A stretch of DNA of 64,000 nt from an uncultured Prevotella sp. (GTDB lineage: Bacteria; Bacteroidota; Bacteroidia; Bacteroidales; Bacteroidaceae). The stretch's first letter is position 1; each line of letters opens with the position of its first letter. The position numbers and the translations under genes were made by a program. The stretch lies in assembly GCA_902491375.1 (NCBI GenBank), contig CABUHE010000007.1, forward strand, positions 12,790 through 76,789, given 5' to 3'. The notes under the pieces were generated by a model. That model did not search any database. It had not been told where the DNA came from and saw nothing but the letters and a program-made list of their open reading frames with translations. This document shows, one piece after another, positions 9,940-17,488 of this stretch.

Positions 9940-10199
9940 CAATTTAACAGATTGTTTGATATAAATATAGGAAAAGTCTTACTCTGAAAAGCCTTTGCTT
10001 TTTTTGAGTAAGACTAAGTGTTTTTATCAGCCGTTTGCCGGCATGTTTTGTCAATAAGAAATGATATTTTTAGACTTTATCAAATCTGTTTGTCATTATA
10101 TAATATGCTGATTTAAAATGTATTATATATTAATCGCAACTCTATTCTGGGAAAGGTCTGATAATAAGAGGTAAACATAAGGAGCTGTTTTTAAGGATT

Positions 10200-12500
10200 T
10201 TATTTCAGTATTCCCGAGTTGCTGCTTGTGTTAACTTTAACATCCTGTCGTTTCACTTTGCGTCCGAAGTCGAAATTATATGACAGATTTAAGTACACTT
10301 GGGCACCGAGGGAACGCGAAAACGCCTTTACGAAGGTGTTGTACGCACCATAGTTGAAATAGTTCTTGCTGTAATCTCTCTTGCCGTTGAAGATGTTGCT
10401 GCATCCTACTTGGACAAACAAGCCGCGGTGACTCCACGAAGCTGTCATGCCGTAATCGCACTTTGACTTGGAATACACTGGCGAACTGACCAGAATGGTC
10501 TGCGGAGAAGTATAATACCCTGAGAAGCTGAAAGCTCCGGTGCTGTAATAAACTTCCGAATAAATAAAAAACCTGTTATGCTTGTTTCTATATGTTCCTG
10601 TCAAGGCTTTATGACTGAATGTAGGAGAAAGCCTAAGTTGCAGCGAGTTTGACAGCAGTCGCAACACTCCGTTCACGCCCACCACATAAGAATGAAAATT
10701 ACCGCCGTTAATGTGAGTGTTTACCATGTTGCTGCCTTCTATCGTAAACAAATTGACGTAGTTGTCGATTGTGCCGTTGTACATTGCGTATGCCGCCAGC
10801 GAGAACTTATTCCAATATTTTGAATACGACAGTATACCTGTTATAGGCTTACCTGCCAGCAGGTTCGGATTTCCACGTTTAATTTCATACTCGGACACAC
10901 GTTGCTCGGCTTCGTTCATCAGCGACAGACTTGGCGTGAACGAACCCGCGTAAGCCGTAAGTGTAAGGCTGCTCGTGCCGTCAATCTTGTAGTTGGCGTT
11001 CAGTCCGGGACGGGTGTAAAGTTTGGTTACGGTTTCCATGCCGTTAACCTTATACGTGTTGATGTCTATGCCGAACCTCAACATCAGCGAGAATTTCTTA
11101 CCGAACCTGTGGGTGTAACTTGATATGAGCAAGAACTCGTTGGTCAGCATCTCCTGTTCGCTCGGCGATGTGCCTCTATAAACAGAATTGCTGTTGTTAA
11201 GGAAATTGGCAAGCTCAAAATTAAGCTGTCCGCTATTGCCGAATGCATGCAGATAATTCAAGGCTGCCACTAAACTGTGGTATCTATCTTCAGCATTGTT
11301 GATTATGGGCGCAAAGTCGCCTTCTTCGTAACGGCTGCGGTTCTTGTTACGGCTGTAACTGTAAGATAGATTCCAGTTAAGCATGTCCTTCTTGTTAAAA
11401 CGTATCTGGTGACTCAAGACTAACGACGGGGTAAGTCCGTTAGAATAGCTGCTTGTAAACGACTTCGCCGCCGGATAAAAATTATCCGAATAGTTTACGC
11501 TCCTTATAGCTGTATTGTCCGGGGTTTCGTTCCACGCCAGCATGGCCTGTGCAAGGAAGTAAGACCGCTTTCCACGTACAGTCGCACGCAGCAGGCCGTA
11601 GTCGGAAAGGTTCTTTGTTTCGTTGGCATCGGTATGCGAATATTTAACGAACGGTGTGTCAAACTTGAAATATTCATTCTGTGACGTGCCGGCATAGTCT
11701 GTCCTGCTGATATTGGAACCAGCCATGACCAACGTGTTGACATTGCCTTTGTCGAAACTGGCCTGCACCGAATAATCGCCTTGCGGATATATTACTTTTG
11801 TGTTGGTGCGCACGTCAACGTAGCCGCCGCTCTTATATTTCTTTGTAACTATGTTTAACGCGCGGTCTACGCCAGAACGGGCGAACACGCCTGTCGGCAT
11901 ATCGTAGTATTCAACGCGCGCTATGTCCTTAGGTCTAAGGCGTGCCAGCTCGTTTGCGTCAGCCTGACGCTCGTCAATGAATATACCCAATTTCGAATTG
12001 TCCACAGCGCCAACACTGCCTTTCATCGGACTGACCTTAAGCTGCGGTATCATCATGTTAAACAGCAGCATCACTCCGTTGTTGGCGCCGTTAACTTGTT
12101 TTTTCGTTGGCATGTAGGTTACGTGGTCGCCTTTCATATTAATGTTTGAAGCCGTAACTTCTACTTCACCGAGCGTTAGGCTCTTGTCTGTAAGTATGAC
12201 GTCTCGCTTTATATTTCCATTGGCAATTACGCTGAACGTGTACGTCTGAAATCCTACATAACTGTAGCTCACAGCCACGGTGTCCGCTGCAATAAAACTT
12301 ACTTCGTATTCACCGTTGCGCCCCGACACGCCGCCAAACGTGCCTTCGGATGACTTCACAATAATATTTACACCCACAAGACCTTTATCCTGTGCGTCCT
12401 TCACTGTTCCTGACACCTTCAATGTCTTCGACTGGGCAGAGGCTGTGACCGGCATTAACAGTCCTGCCAAAACTCCTAATAGTAAAATTAACTGCTTCAT
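10200..12500 (-). CDS. Outer-membrane beta-barrel protein with carboxypeptidase-like N-terminal domain
   Basis: 766 aa. The signal peptide ends at VTASAQ. Residues about 28-105 form a carboxypeptidase-regulatory-like domain (VSGTVKDAQDKGLVGVNIIV), followed by a plug-like part with VEVTASNINMKGDHVTYMP and LRPKDIARVEYYDMPTG, then a barrel ending LSYNFDFGRKVKRQ. It shares these motifs with the 692-aa protein encoded downstream on the same strand, so the two look like diverged paralogues. The 0.8-kb gap between them argues against tight co-transcription. TonB-linked transport is the family expectation; no substrate can be named. Confidence 0.8.
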   Translation of the reverse strand: MKQLILLLGVLAGLLMPVTASAQSKTLKVSGTVKDAQDKGLVGVNIIVKSSEGTFGGVSGRNGEYEVSFIAADTVAVSYSYVGFQTYTFSVIANGNIKRDVILTDKSLTLGEVEVTASNINMKGDHVTYMPTKKQVNGANNGVMLLFNMMIPQLKVSPMKGSVGAVDNSKLGIFIDERQADANELARLRPKDIARVEYYDMPTGVFARSGVDRALNIVTKKYKSGGYVDVRTNTKVIYPQGDYSVQASFDKGNVNTLVMAGSNISRTDYAGTSQNEYFKFDTPFVKYSHTDANETKNLSDYGLLRATVRGKRSYFLAQAMLAWNETPDNTAIRSVNYSDNFYPAAKSFTSSYSNGLTPSLVLSHQIRFNKKDMLNWNLSYSYSRNKNRSRYEEGDFAPIINNAEDRYHSLVAALNYLHAFGNSGQLNFELANFLNNSNSVYRGTSPSEQEMLTNEFLLISSYTHRFGKKFSLMLRFGIDINTYKVNGMETVTKLYTRPGLNANYKIDGTSSLTLTAYAGSFTPSLSLMNEAEQRVSEYEIKRGNPNLLAGKPITGILSYSKYWNKFSLAAYAMYNGTIDNYVNLFTIEGSNMVNTHINGGNFHSYVVGVNGVLRLLSNSLQLRLSPTFSHKALTGTYRNKHNRFFIYSEVYYSTGAFSFSGYYTSPQTILVSSPVYSKSKCDYGMTASWSHRGLFVQVGCSNIFNGKRDYSKNYFNYGAYNTFVKAFSRSLGAQVYLNLSYNFDFGRKVKRQDVKVNTSSNSGILK

Positions 12501-12678
12501 GGCATTATATTTTTATATGGTTTTACTATATATACGCACAAGGGTGCTTGTTGGACATGGTTGAACGTACTTTTTTTGTTTTTCTGTTGGCTGTATGTTA
12601 CGCTGGGGTATTGTAAGTATTTTGTATGTTCAAGATTTTCTTTATAAATGTGAGCAGGCTATTTGGAATGTTATTATG

Positions 12679-12729
12679 TAAAAATGATTCCGTCCATACT
12701 TATAAAATTATAGGCATGGACGGAATCAT
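12679..12729 (-). terminator. Terminator of the hemerythrin-LuxR gene
   Basis: atgattccgtccat (12684-12697) pairs perfectly with atggacggaatcat (12716-12729). On the minus strand it is followed by TTTTTA, and it lies about 70 bp past the stop of the gene ending at 12796. Confidence 0.8.
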
Positions 12730-12795
12730 GGAGAAACCTTTGGGTTATAAGGCTTTTTATGCAGGCAGGTTAAAAATATATTGGCTGATATGCTC

Positions 12796-13752
12796 TTACA
12801 GTTTTACAGATGAAATGTCTACAAGATTGTTTACTATCGCGTAGATTGTGAGTCCTGCCGGACTGTGTATCTGTAACTTTCGGGCTATATTGCGCCGATG
12901 GGTTATCACCGTGTTTGTTGAGATGCAGAGGTGGTCGGCTATTTCTTTATTAGTCATTCCCTGCACAAGGCTTATTATGACGTCTTTTTCTCTGTCGCTC
13001 AGTGATTCGCTGTTGTCCTGATTCTGGTGTATCATTTTTGATATCTTTGCGCTTACGTCATTCTGCTTGTATTTCTTTTCCAGTTTTCTTATTGCAGGAA
13101 TGAATATGCTTTCTTCTACGAGTGAATGATTTTCGAGCCATTCCTCGTTGTTGTACAGCTTGTAAAGAGTTGAAGTGAGCTGGTTGTTGCGTTTGATGTC
13201 GCTTGGCAGATATTTGATGATGATGTTTTTAAGTTCTTTCAGCTTCAAGTCTGTCTGCCCGTGACGTTTTGAGAATGTCTCCATATCATAGTCGTTGTTT
13301 ACCTTGCCGGCAAGCAGGTCGTCTACGTATGGAAATACGGTTTTCTCCTCATACTGCATGTGCTTCTTTATTTCGTGTGCGTATTCGTCATAAAGTCTCA
13401 TTATCAGTCGGGCCAGATTGTCGTTCTCATCGAGTGCCGACTCAAGTTCCTTGCGTATGGTCGGCAGTTGGAAGTTAAGATAATATTCGTGCGATGCTTT
13501 CAGATAATGCAATAGGGTCGGTATGGAGAAACGTCCTCCGTCGTCGATGTCGCGGTGGCCGTTGATTGAGAAATTGACAACGGCAAGGAATGTATATGTG
13601 TCTACATCCTGGTCTTCGCATACTTCACGTACGGTCTTGTCGCCAAAACCAAGGTTGATGCCGAAGCTGCCCAAGCTTTGCAGTATGTTGTAATTGTCGG
13701 CGATAAGAGATACCATCTTGTCGTCGGCCTCGTACATCTTATTATTCTTCAT
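12796..13752 (-). CDS. Hemerythrin-domain / LuxR-type transcriptional regulator
   Basis: 318 aa. Residues about 20-65 (NILQSLGSFGINLGFGDKTV) resemble the N-terminal region of RIC/ScdA iron-sulfur repair proteins. Residues about 75-220 hold a hemerythrin-like four-helix pattern with candidate di-iron ligands H88, H126, H131, E135, H164, H209 and E213/E214. Residues about 250-312 are a LuxR-type helix-turn-helix (LSDREKDVIISLVQGMTNKEIA). The combination suggests a DNA-binding regulator that senses oxygen, nitric oxide or redox state through a di-iron centre. That function is inferred from the domains. It is monocistronic with its own terminator. The target is unknown; the neighbouring beta-barrel genes are candidates only by position. 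Confidence 0.83.
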   Translation of the reverse strand: MKNNKMYEADDKMVSLIADNYNILQSLGSFGINLGFGDKTVREVCEDQDVDTYTFLAVVNFSINGHRDIDDGGRFSIPTLLHYLKASHEYYLNFQLPTIRKELESALDENDNLARLIMRLYDEYAHEIKKHMQYEEKTVFPYVDDLLAGKVNNDYDMETFSKRHGQTDLKLKELKNIIIKYLPSDIKRNNQLTSTLYKLYNNEEWLENHSLVEESIFIPAIRKLEKKYKQNDVSAKISKMIHQNQDNSESLSDREKDVIISLVQGMTNKEIADHLCISTNTVITHRRNIARKLQIHSPAGLTIYAIVNNLVDISSVKL

Positions 13753-14081
13753 TGTCCGCCTGTTTTTATTGTTTTTTGTATGTACAGTATGTTCAGCCGC
13801 ATTTATTTCGTCTGCAAAGTAACAAAAAAATCATGTAATCCGCAATCATAATTAATGGGTATTTTGAAGGCTGTAAGTTGCCATAATGTACCAATAATAC
13901 GGTATTCTGTTACGGTTTGGCTTGATTCTGACTTTATTGCTGTTTACCGTGACATGGCGTAAAAGCGTTGTGCCAGACCATGTGTGAGAGCAAAAATAAA
14001 AAAAATTATAGGATGTGTAATAAAAGTGTAGTTTGCTGCGTTACATAGATAGATAACGGATAAACAAAAAATCATAAGCCT
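13753..14081. other. Divergent intergenic region
   Basis: 329 bp between the regulator (minus) and the 41-aa ORF (plus). It should hold both promoters, but only imperfect -7 boxes are visible: gtagtttg near 14029 on plus, and a TTACTTTG-like box near 13813-13820 on minus. No ORF or strong hairpin is seen. Confidence 0.5.
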
Positions 14082-14207
14082 ATGAAGTATTTTACTCAAG
14101 AAGATAAAAAACCGTCGAGCAAGACGCTTAATCTGATAAGGCAGATTGCATACACATATAGGGTGATTAAGATGAACGGTCAGAACGAGGCTTATTGTCT
14201 TAACTAA
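14082..14207 (+). CDS. Small basic hypothetical protein, 41 aa
   Basis: ATG at 14082 opens 41 codons ending in TAA at 14205-14207, starting MKYFTQEDKKPSSKTLNL and ending NEAYCLN. It is basic, without signal peptide or membrane segment. It lies 21 bp before rpe in the same direction, so the two are probably co-transcribed. Codon use looks like that of neighbouring genes. I have a faint recollection of similar short ORFs in related genomes but cannot confirm it. No function can be assigned. Confidence 0.6.
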   Translation: MKYFTQEDKKPSSKTLNLIRQIAYTYRVIKMNGQNEAYCLN

Positions 14208-14228
14208 TAAAATATTTTTATAGAAATT

Positions 14229-14879
14229 ATGGCAACATTAGTATCGCCTTCGTTGTTGGCGGCTGACTTTCTGCATCTGCACAGAGAGGTAGAGATGATT
14301 AACCGCAGCGAGGCTGACTGGCTTCACATGGATATTATGGACGGAAGTTTTGTTCCTAACATATCATTCGGATTCCCTGTTGTTGAGGCAGTAGCGAAAG
14401 AATGTGTGAAACCGCTTGACGTACATTTTATGATACAAAGTCCTGAACGCTATATCGCAGAGACTGCGCGTGTAGGGGCTATGATGATGAACGTACACTA
14501 TGAGGCGTGCGTACATCTTCACCGTACAATCCAGGAGATTCATGCACACGGCATGAAGGCCGGCGTAACACTTAATCCGTCGACGCCGGTATGTATGCTT
14601 GATGACGTGATTGGCTACGTTGATATGGTCTTGCTGATGAGTGTAAATCCTGGATTCGGAGGACAGCCTTTTATCGAGAATACTATTAATAAAGTTAAGA
14701 GGCTGCGCAGAATGATTAATGAGACAGGCTCGCATGCGTTGATTGAGGTTGACGGAGGCGTGCAGGCCGAGACAGCTCCGAGGCTTGTGGATGCAGGTGT
14801 TGACGTGCTTGTAAGCGGAAGTTACATATTCAAGTCGGCTACTCCTGAGAAAGTTATCCACGATCTTAAGAGTCTTTAG
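14229..14879 (+). CDS. rpe: Ribulose-phosphate 3-epimerase
   Basis: 216 aa, the normal length for Rpe, a cytoplasmic enzyme interconverting ribulose-5-phosphate and xylulose-5-phosphate in the pentose phosphate pathway. Typical motifs in order: VSPSLLAADF at the N-terminus, the metal and catalytic motif LHMDIMDGSFVPN, the VHFMI strand, the MSVNPGFGGQ phosphate loop, and EVDGGV with the second catalytic Asp. The small ORF upstream probably shares its transcript. Confidence 0.96.
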   Translation: MATLVSPSLLAADFLHLHREVEMINRSEADWLHMDIMDGSFVPNISFGFPVVEAVAKECVKPLDVHFMIQSPERYIAETARVGAMMMNVHYEACVHLHRTIQEIHAHGMKAGVTLNPSTPVCMLDDVIGYVDMVLLMSVNPGFGGQPFIENTINKVKRLRRMINETGSHALIEVDGGVQAETAPRLVDAGVDVLVSGSYIFKSATPEKVIHDLKSL

Positions 14880-14899
14880 TCTTTGAAATATAAAAAACA

Positions 14900-14963
14900 G
14901 CACAGGGAGAAACATGGTGTCAATAGGCTTCCTAACCGTTGGATGACATGCTTCTCTCCGTGC
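14900..14963. terminator. Hairpin between convergent rpe and ECF sigma genes
   Basis: A stem of about 16-17 bp with a few mismatches or wobbles (left arm 14900-14915, right arm 14947-14963) lies between the two stop codons. It probably serves as a terminator, possibly for both strands; no long T-run is present. Confidence 0.5.
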
Positions 14964-14992
14964 CCTATGTCTGGTAACTGATGCAGAATGTG

Positions 14993-15589
14993 TCAGTCGA
15001 GCTGCAACACGATGTTGTGTTTCTTTGACATACGTCGCAGGTTGATTATTGCGTATCTCATTCTGCCAAGCGAGGTGTTGATGCTTACACCTGTAAGCTC
15101 AGCTATTTCCTTGAACGAGAGATTCTGGTAAAAGCGCATGAATACAACTTCACGCTGTGTTGGCGGAAGCAGATTCATCATCTTCTTGACATCGTTCATT
15201 ATCTGCTCATTGACGTAACGGTTCTCCACGTTTGTGTCAAGTATGTTGTTTGTGCTAAGCTTTGACAGGTCGTTCTCTTCTGTAGGCTCAACCAGATTAC
15301 GTGTGCGTAGATCCCTGTACCAGTCCATTATGACATTGTGTGCTATACGTATAAGCCATGCGCTGAACTTACCGCTATCGACGTAACGTCCTTGATGCAG
15401 TTTTGTTATAACCTTTACGAAAGTTTCCTGAAACAGGTCATTCGCCTTGTCCTCGTCTCTGACGACAAAATATATATACGAGAACAACTTGTCCTGATTG
15501 CGTGTCAACAGTTCGTCGAACGCTTTGTTGTTCCCGTTAATGTATGATAAGGCGAGTTCCTCATCAGTAAACACATTAAGTTTTTCCAT
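14993..15589 (-). CDS. ECF-type RNA polymerase sigma factor
   Basis: 198 aa. Region 2 (residues about 25-95) contains DLFQETFVKVITKLHQG and FSAWLIRIAHNVIMDWYR. Region 4 (about 135-190) contains LPPTQREVVFMRFYQNLSFKEIAELTGVS. Such factors direct RNA polymerase to a small stress- or envelope-related regulon. No anti-sigma gene is adjacent, so how it is held in check is not visible here. The promoter carries TATTTTTG at 15678-15685 on the minus strand. Confidence 0.93.
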   Translation of the reverse strand: MEKLNVFTDEELALSYINGNNKAFDELLTRNQDKLFSYIYFVVRDEDKANDLFQETFVKVITKLHQGRYVDSGKFSAWLIRIAHNVIMDWYRDLRTRNLVEPTEENDLSKLSTNNILDTNVENRYVNEQIMNDVKKMMNLLPPTQREVVFMRFYQNLSFKEIAELTGVSINTSLGRMRYAIINLRRMSKKHNIVLQLD

Positions 15590-15736
15590 TATTAATTACT
15601 TTATTTTTATAAAAGTAATGATGTTCCGATAGGCAGGTATTGTATTGTTAATATTGAATTATTTATCTTTATGCTTGCAAAAATATAAAGAATTGTTTAG
15701 CTGTGCAAAAATATTCAATAAAAACATTGGTAGTTC

Positions 15737-15768
15737 TTTTGCACTTTAACAAATAATGTCTATCTTTG
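15737..15768 (+). promoter_or_regulatory. Consensus promoter of the cobalamin riboswitch transcript
   Basis: TTTTG (15737-15741), 19 bp, TATCTTTG (15761-15768) match the Bacteroidota primary sigma consensus. Transcription should start near 15775, about 155 nt before the riboswitch core. Confidence 0.8.
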
Positions 15769-15929
15769 TCGCATGATAAGCAGGGTATATGCAATAAAGA
15801 AAAAGTGATTTATTCTTTCTTGTTTTGGTGCTTTGCTTAATGTCAAAAGGCTGTCGTGACAATTCTTATTGTGTGCCGGTAAGATATATTGGCAAAACGA
15901 AAAGAACTGATGGCATGTCAGGATTTAAT

Positions 15930-16092
15930 GAAGTAAGGTTCGAATAAACGCGATTAAAAAGGGAATGGGGTGTAAGTCCCCGACTGTCTCGCAGCTGTGA
16001 GTTCCTTTATGTCTTCCAGGCAATACGGCCACTGCCGGTAAACGGTGGGAAGGTACCTGGAGGTGGAACAAAGTCAGAAGACCTGCCTTATG
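15930..16092 (+). promoter_or_regulatory. Cobalamin (B12) riboswitch with no downstream gene
   Basis: The conserved cobalamin aptamer elements appear in order: the taaggt P1 strand near 15934, aaaagggaat before ggggtgtaagtcccc (15966-15980), gactgtctcgcagctgtga (B12-box region), gccactg near 16028, gtgggaagg near 16045, and the closing agtcagaagacctgcctta (16072-16090). The aptamer looks intact. Such elements normally control B12 transport or B12-dependent genes placed just downstream. Here only about 220 nt follow before a strong terminator, and the next gene lies on the other strand. Confidence 0.93.
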
Positions 16093-16313
16093 ATATAAGC
16101 TGAAGTCTCTCGATGTAAGGGATGGGGGCGCAATCGTATTTTAATATGTGACTACATAGACGTAAGCCGTCAGTGGCTGTTGTCGTATCCTGTTAATAGG
16201 ATATGTCGGGCTGTGCTTAAATTAGGTGAGTTGTTTCCGTATGCGGTGAAGTCGTGGATGTCAGTTTGTATTTTGAACCTCGTATGGTTTTATTATATAA
16301 GTTACTTTGTCGA
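16093..16313 (+). ncRNA. Noncoding tail of the riboswitch transcript (candidate regulated RNA)
   Basis: The stretch between the aptamer and the terminator has no ORF of normal size. Its longest plus-strand ATG ORF is 24 codons (16258-16332, hydrophobic, beginning MSVCILNLVWFYY and ending in the terminator stem-loop). A small hairpin, tatcct/aggata, lies near 16186-16203. Either a B12-controlled small RNA, a short peptide, or the remains of a lost gene. Confidence 0.45.
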
Positions 16314-16314
16314 A

Positions 16315-16349
16315 TCGGCAACGCCGTGAGGCGTTGCCGTATTTTTTTT
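16315..16349 (+). terminator. Strong terminator ending the riboswitch transcript
   Basis: cggcaacgcc, loop gtga, ggcgttgccg, then a tract of eight Ts after TA. It is oriented on the plus strand and sits directly before the 3' end of the convergent lipoprotein gene. Confidence 0.9.
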
Positions 16350-16355
16350 ATCCGT

Positions 16356-16889
16356 TTACTCTTCCAACGGAAATTTATATGCGTCAATCTTCTTTATTCC
16401 CATTATTTTAAGGTATTTGTCTTGGAATCCGAATACGGCTATTCGTTCACCTTTATTTTCAGGATGGTCACGCAGGTTGAGTTTTTCACGCAGATCTTTT
16501 GAACAGTTTGTAAGGCATACTGATATTACTTGATCAACGTTGTCTGCCTCTACGCTGTCTGCAAGAAGTATTGCCGTGTCGAAGCTGAAATCAGGTTCAA
16601 ACTCATATCTGTAATTCTGGTTTGCACCTGTTGCGGCTCCAACTATATAGCCTTTAACCCATACTTGTGTGTAGATTGCATTGTTTTTGAAAGTATTTAC
16701 ATCTACAACATCGCCTAATTTGAAGCTATCTCCGTCGCCGGCATGTTCTACATCTTGTCCATATTCATTGTCGTAGTCTATGTATTCTTCCTTTTCTTTT
16801 TCAGGTTCGTCCTCTATGTATGCTTTTTCACATGAGAAAAACATACAGATTGCTATCATTGAGAATGTAAAGGCAAAAAACTTTTTCAT
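16356..16889 (-). CDS. Lipoprotein with OB-fold-like (DUF6359-type) domain
   Basis: 177 aa. The signal peptide has a lipobox with Cys20 (AICMFFSC), so the protein is expected in the envelope as a lipoprotein. A highly acidic linker (residues about 23-50) precedes a C-terminal domain with VWVKGYIVGAATGANQNY, reminiscent of the DUF6359/OB-fold proteins of Bacteroidota. Function is unknown. A TATATTTG -7 box lies at 16913-16920 on the minus strand. The riboswitch transcript converges on its 3' end but is terminated just before it. Confidence 0.8.
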   Translation of the reverse strand: MKKFFAFTFSMIAICMFFSCEKAYIEDEPEKEKEEYIDYDNEYGQDVEHAGDGDSFKLGDVVDVNTFKNNAIYTQVWVKGYIVGAATGANQNYRYEFEPDFSFDTAILLADSVEADNVDQVISVCLTNCSKDLREKLNLRDHPENKGERIAVFGFQDKYLKIMGIKKIDAYKFPLEE

Positions 16890-16965
16890 GGGCTTTGCAG
16901 GTTAATTGTCGCAAATATAGCTATAATACGTGAAAACTCCAATAAGAAAAGCAAAAATGATGCAT

Positions 16966-17037
16966 GAAAAAAGAGGTTGGCGCAGGATGCAGCCAACCTC
17001 TGGCGATTTCGTTAAAAGTTCGAAATCATAAATAAGA
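16966..17037 (-). ncRNA. Candidate small RNA, about 70 nt
   Basis: On the minus strand a consensus promoter (TTTG at 17071-17074, 20 bp, TATATTTG at 17043-17050) is followed by a transcript region with two hairpins. The first is GATTTCG/CGAAATC. The second is AGAGGTTGGC/GCCAACCTCT (16972-17001), with six Ts after it (16972-16967). No ORF lies inside. It is 77 bp upstream of the lipoprotein gene, which has its own promoter, so it could be a free small RNA or an attenuated leader. Confidence 0.6.
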
Positions 17038-17042
17038 TGTCG

Positions 17043-17074
17043 CAAATATAAGGTATTATAATTGTAAATGCAAA
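17043..17074 (-). promoter_or_regulatory. Promoter of the small RNA candidate
   Basis: TTTG, 20-bp spacer and TATATTTG on the minus strand. The following GCGACA matches the sequence after the -7 box of the lipoprotein gene at 16913-16920, suggesting duplicated or co-regulated promoters. Confidence 0.7.
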
Positions 17075-17333
17075 TTTTTAATGATAAAAATCATTTATTT
17101 AACATTTTATTTATTGGTGTGGCCTTTGATTTAGAATTGTTATACTTGTGCTTGAACTTGAACTGTCAGTGATTCTGTCTTTTTATATTTGTTGCATGGT
17201 TTCACATCTGTAGAAATTCTATCTCATTTAATTTCTTTATGGGCTTATTCGAGTTAATATTTTACATGTTGTGGATATTCATTCTTTTTTAATTAATCTT
17301 CCTTAATCATTCGTCTATATCGGCAATTATTTG

Positions 17334-17341
17334 TAATTTTG
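17334..17341 (+). promoter_or_regulatory. -7 box of the lysS operon
   Basis: TAATTTTG about 150 bp before the lysS start; no clear TTTG -33 box at the right distance. Confidence 0.5.
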
Positions 17342-17488
17342 CAAAAATAAACTGCACACCGACATTAAGGCGAATTAGATTTGCTTAAGGTGTTTCGTGG
17401 TTCGCATTGTTTTACAAAAACAAATTGCTTAAAGCAATCACGTACTATGGTGTGGAGCTTTTGCACTGAAAAAGAATATTGTCTAAGT

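Larger units (their letters stand above)
9391..10199. other. 809-bp intergenic region between two beta-barrel genes
   Basis: AT-rich and without a credible ORF. It contains a perfect 11-bp-stem hairpin (9653-9685) and a 22-bp-period array (9857-9939). Part of it must serve as the leader of the gene that starts at 9390. Confidence 0.6.

Noticed and set aside
14364..14915. 183-codon minus-strand ORF over rpe
   Set aside because: It is antisense to a well-supported enzyme gene and has no family motifs.
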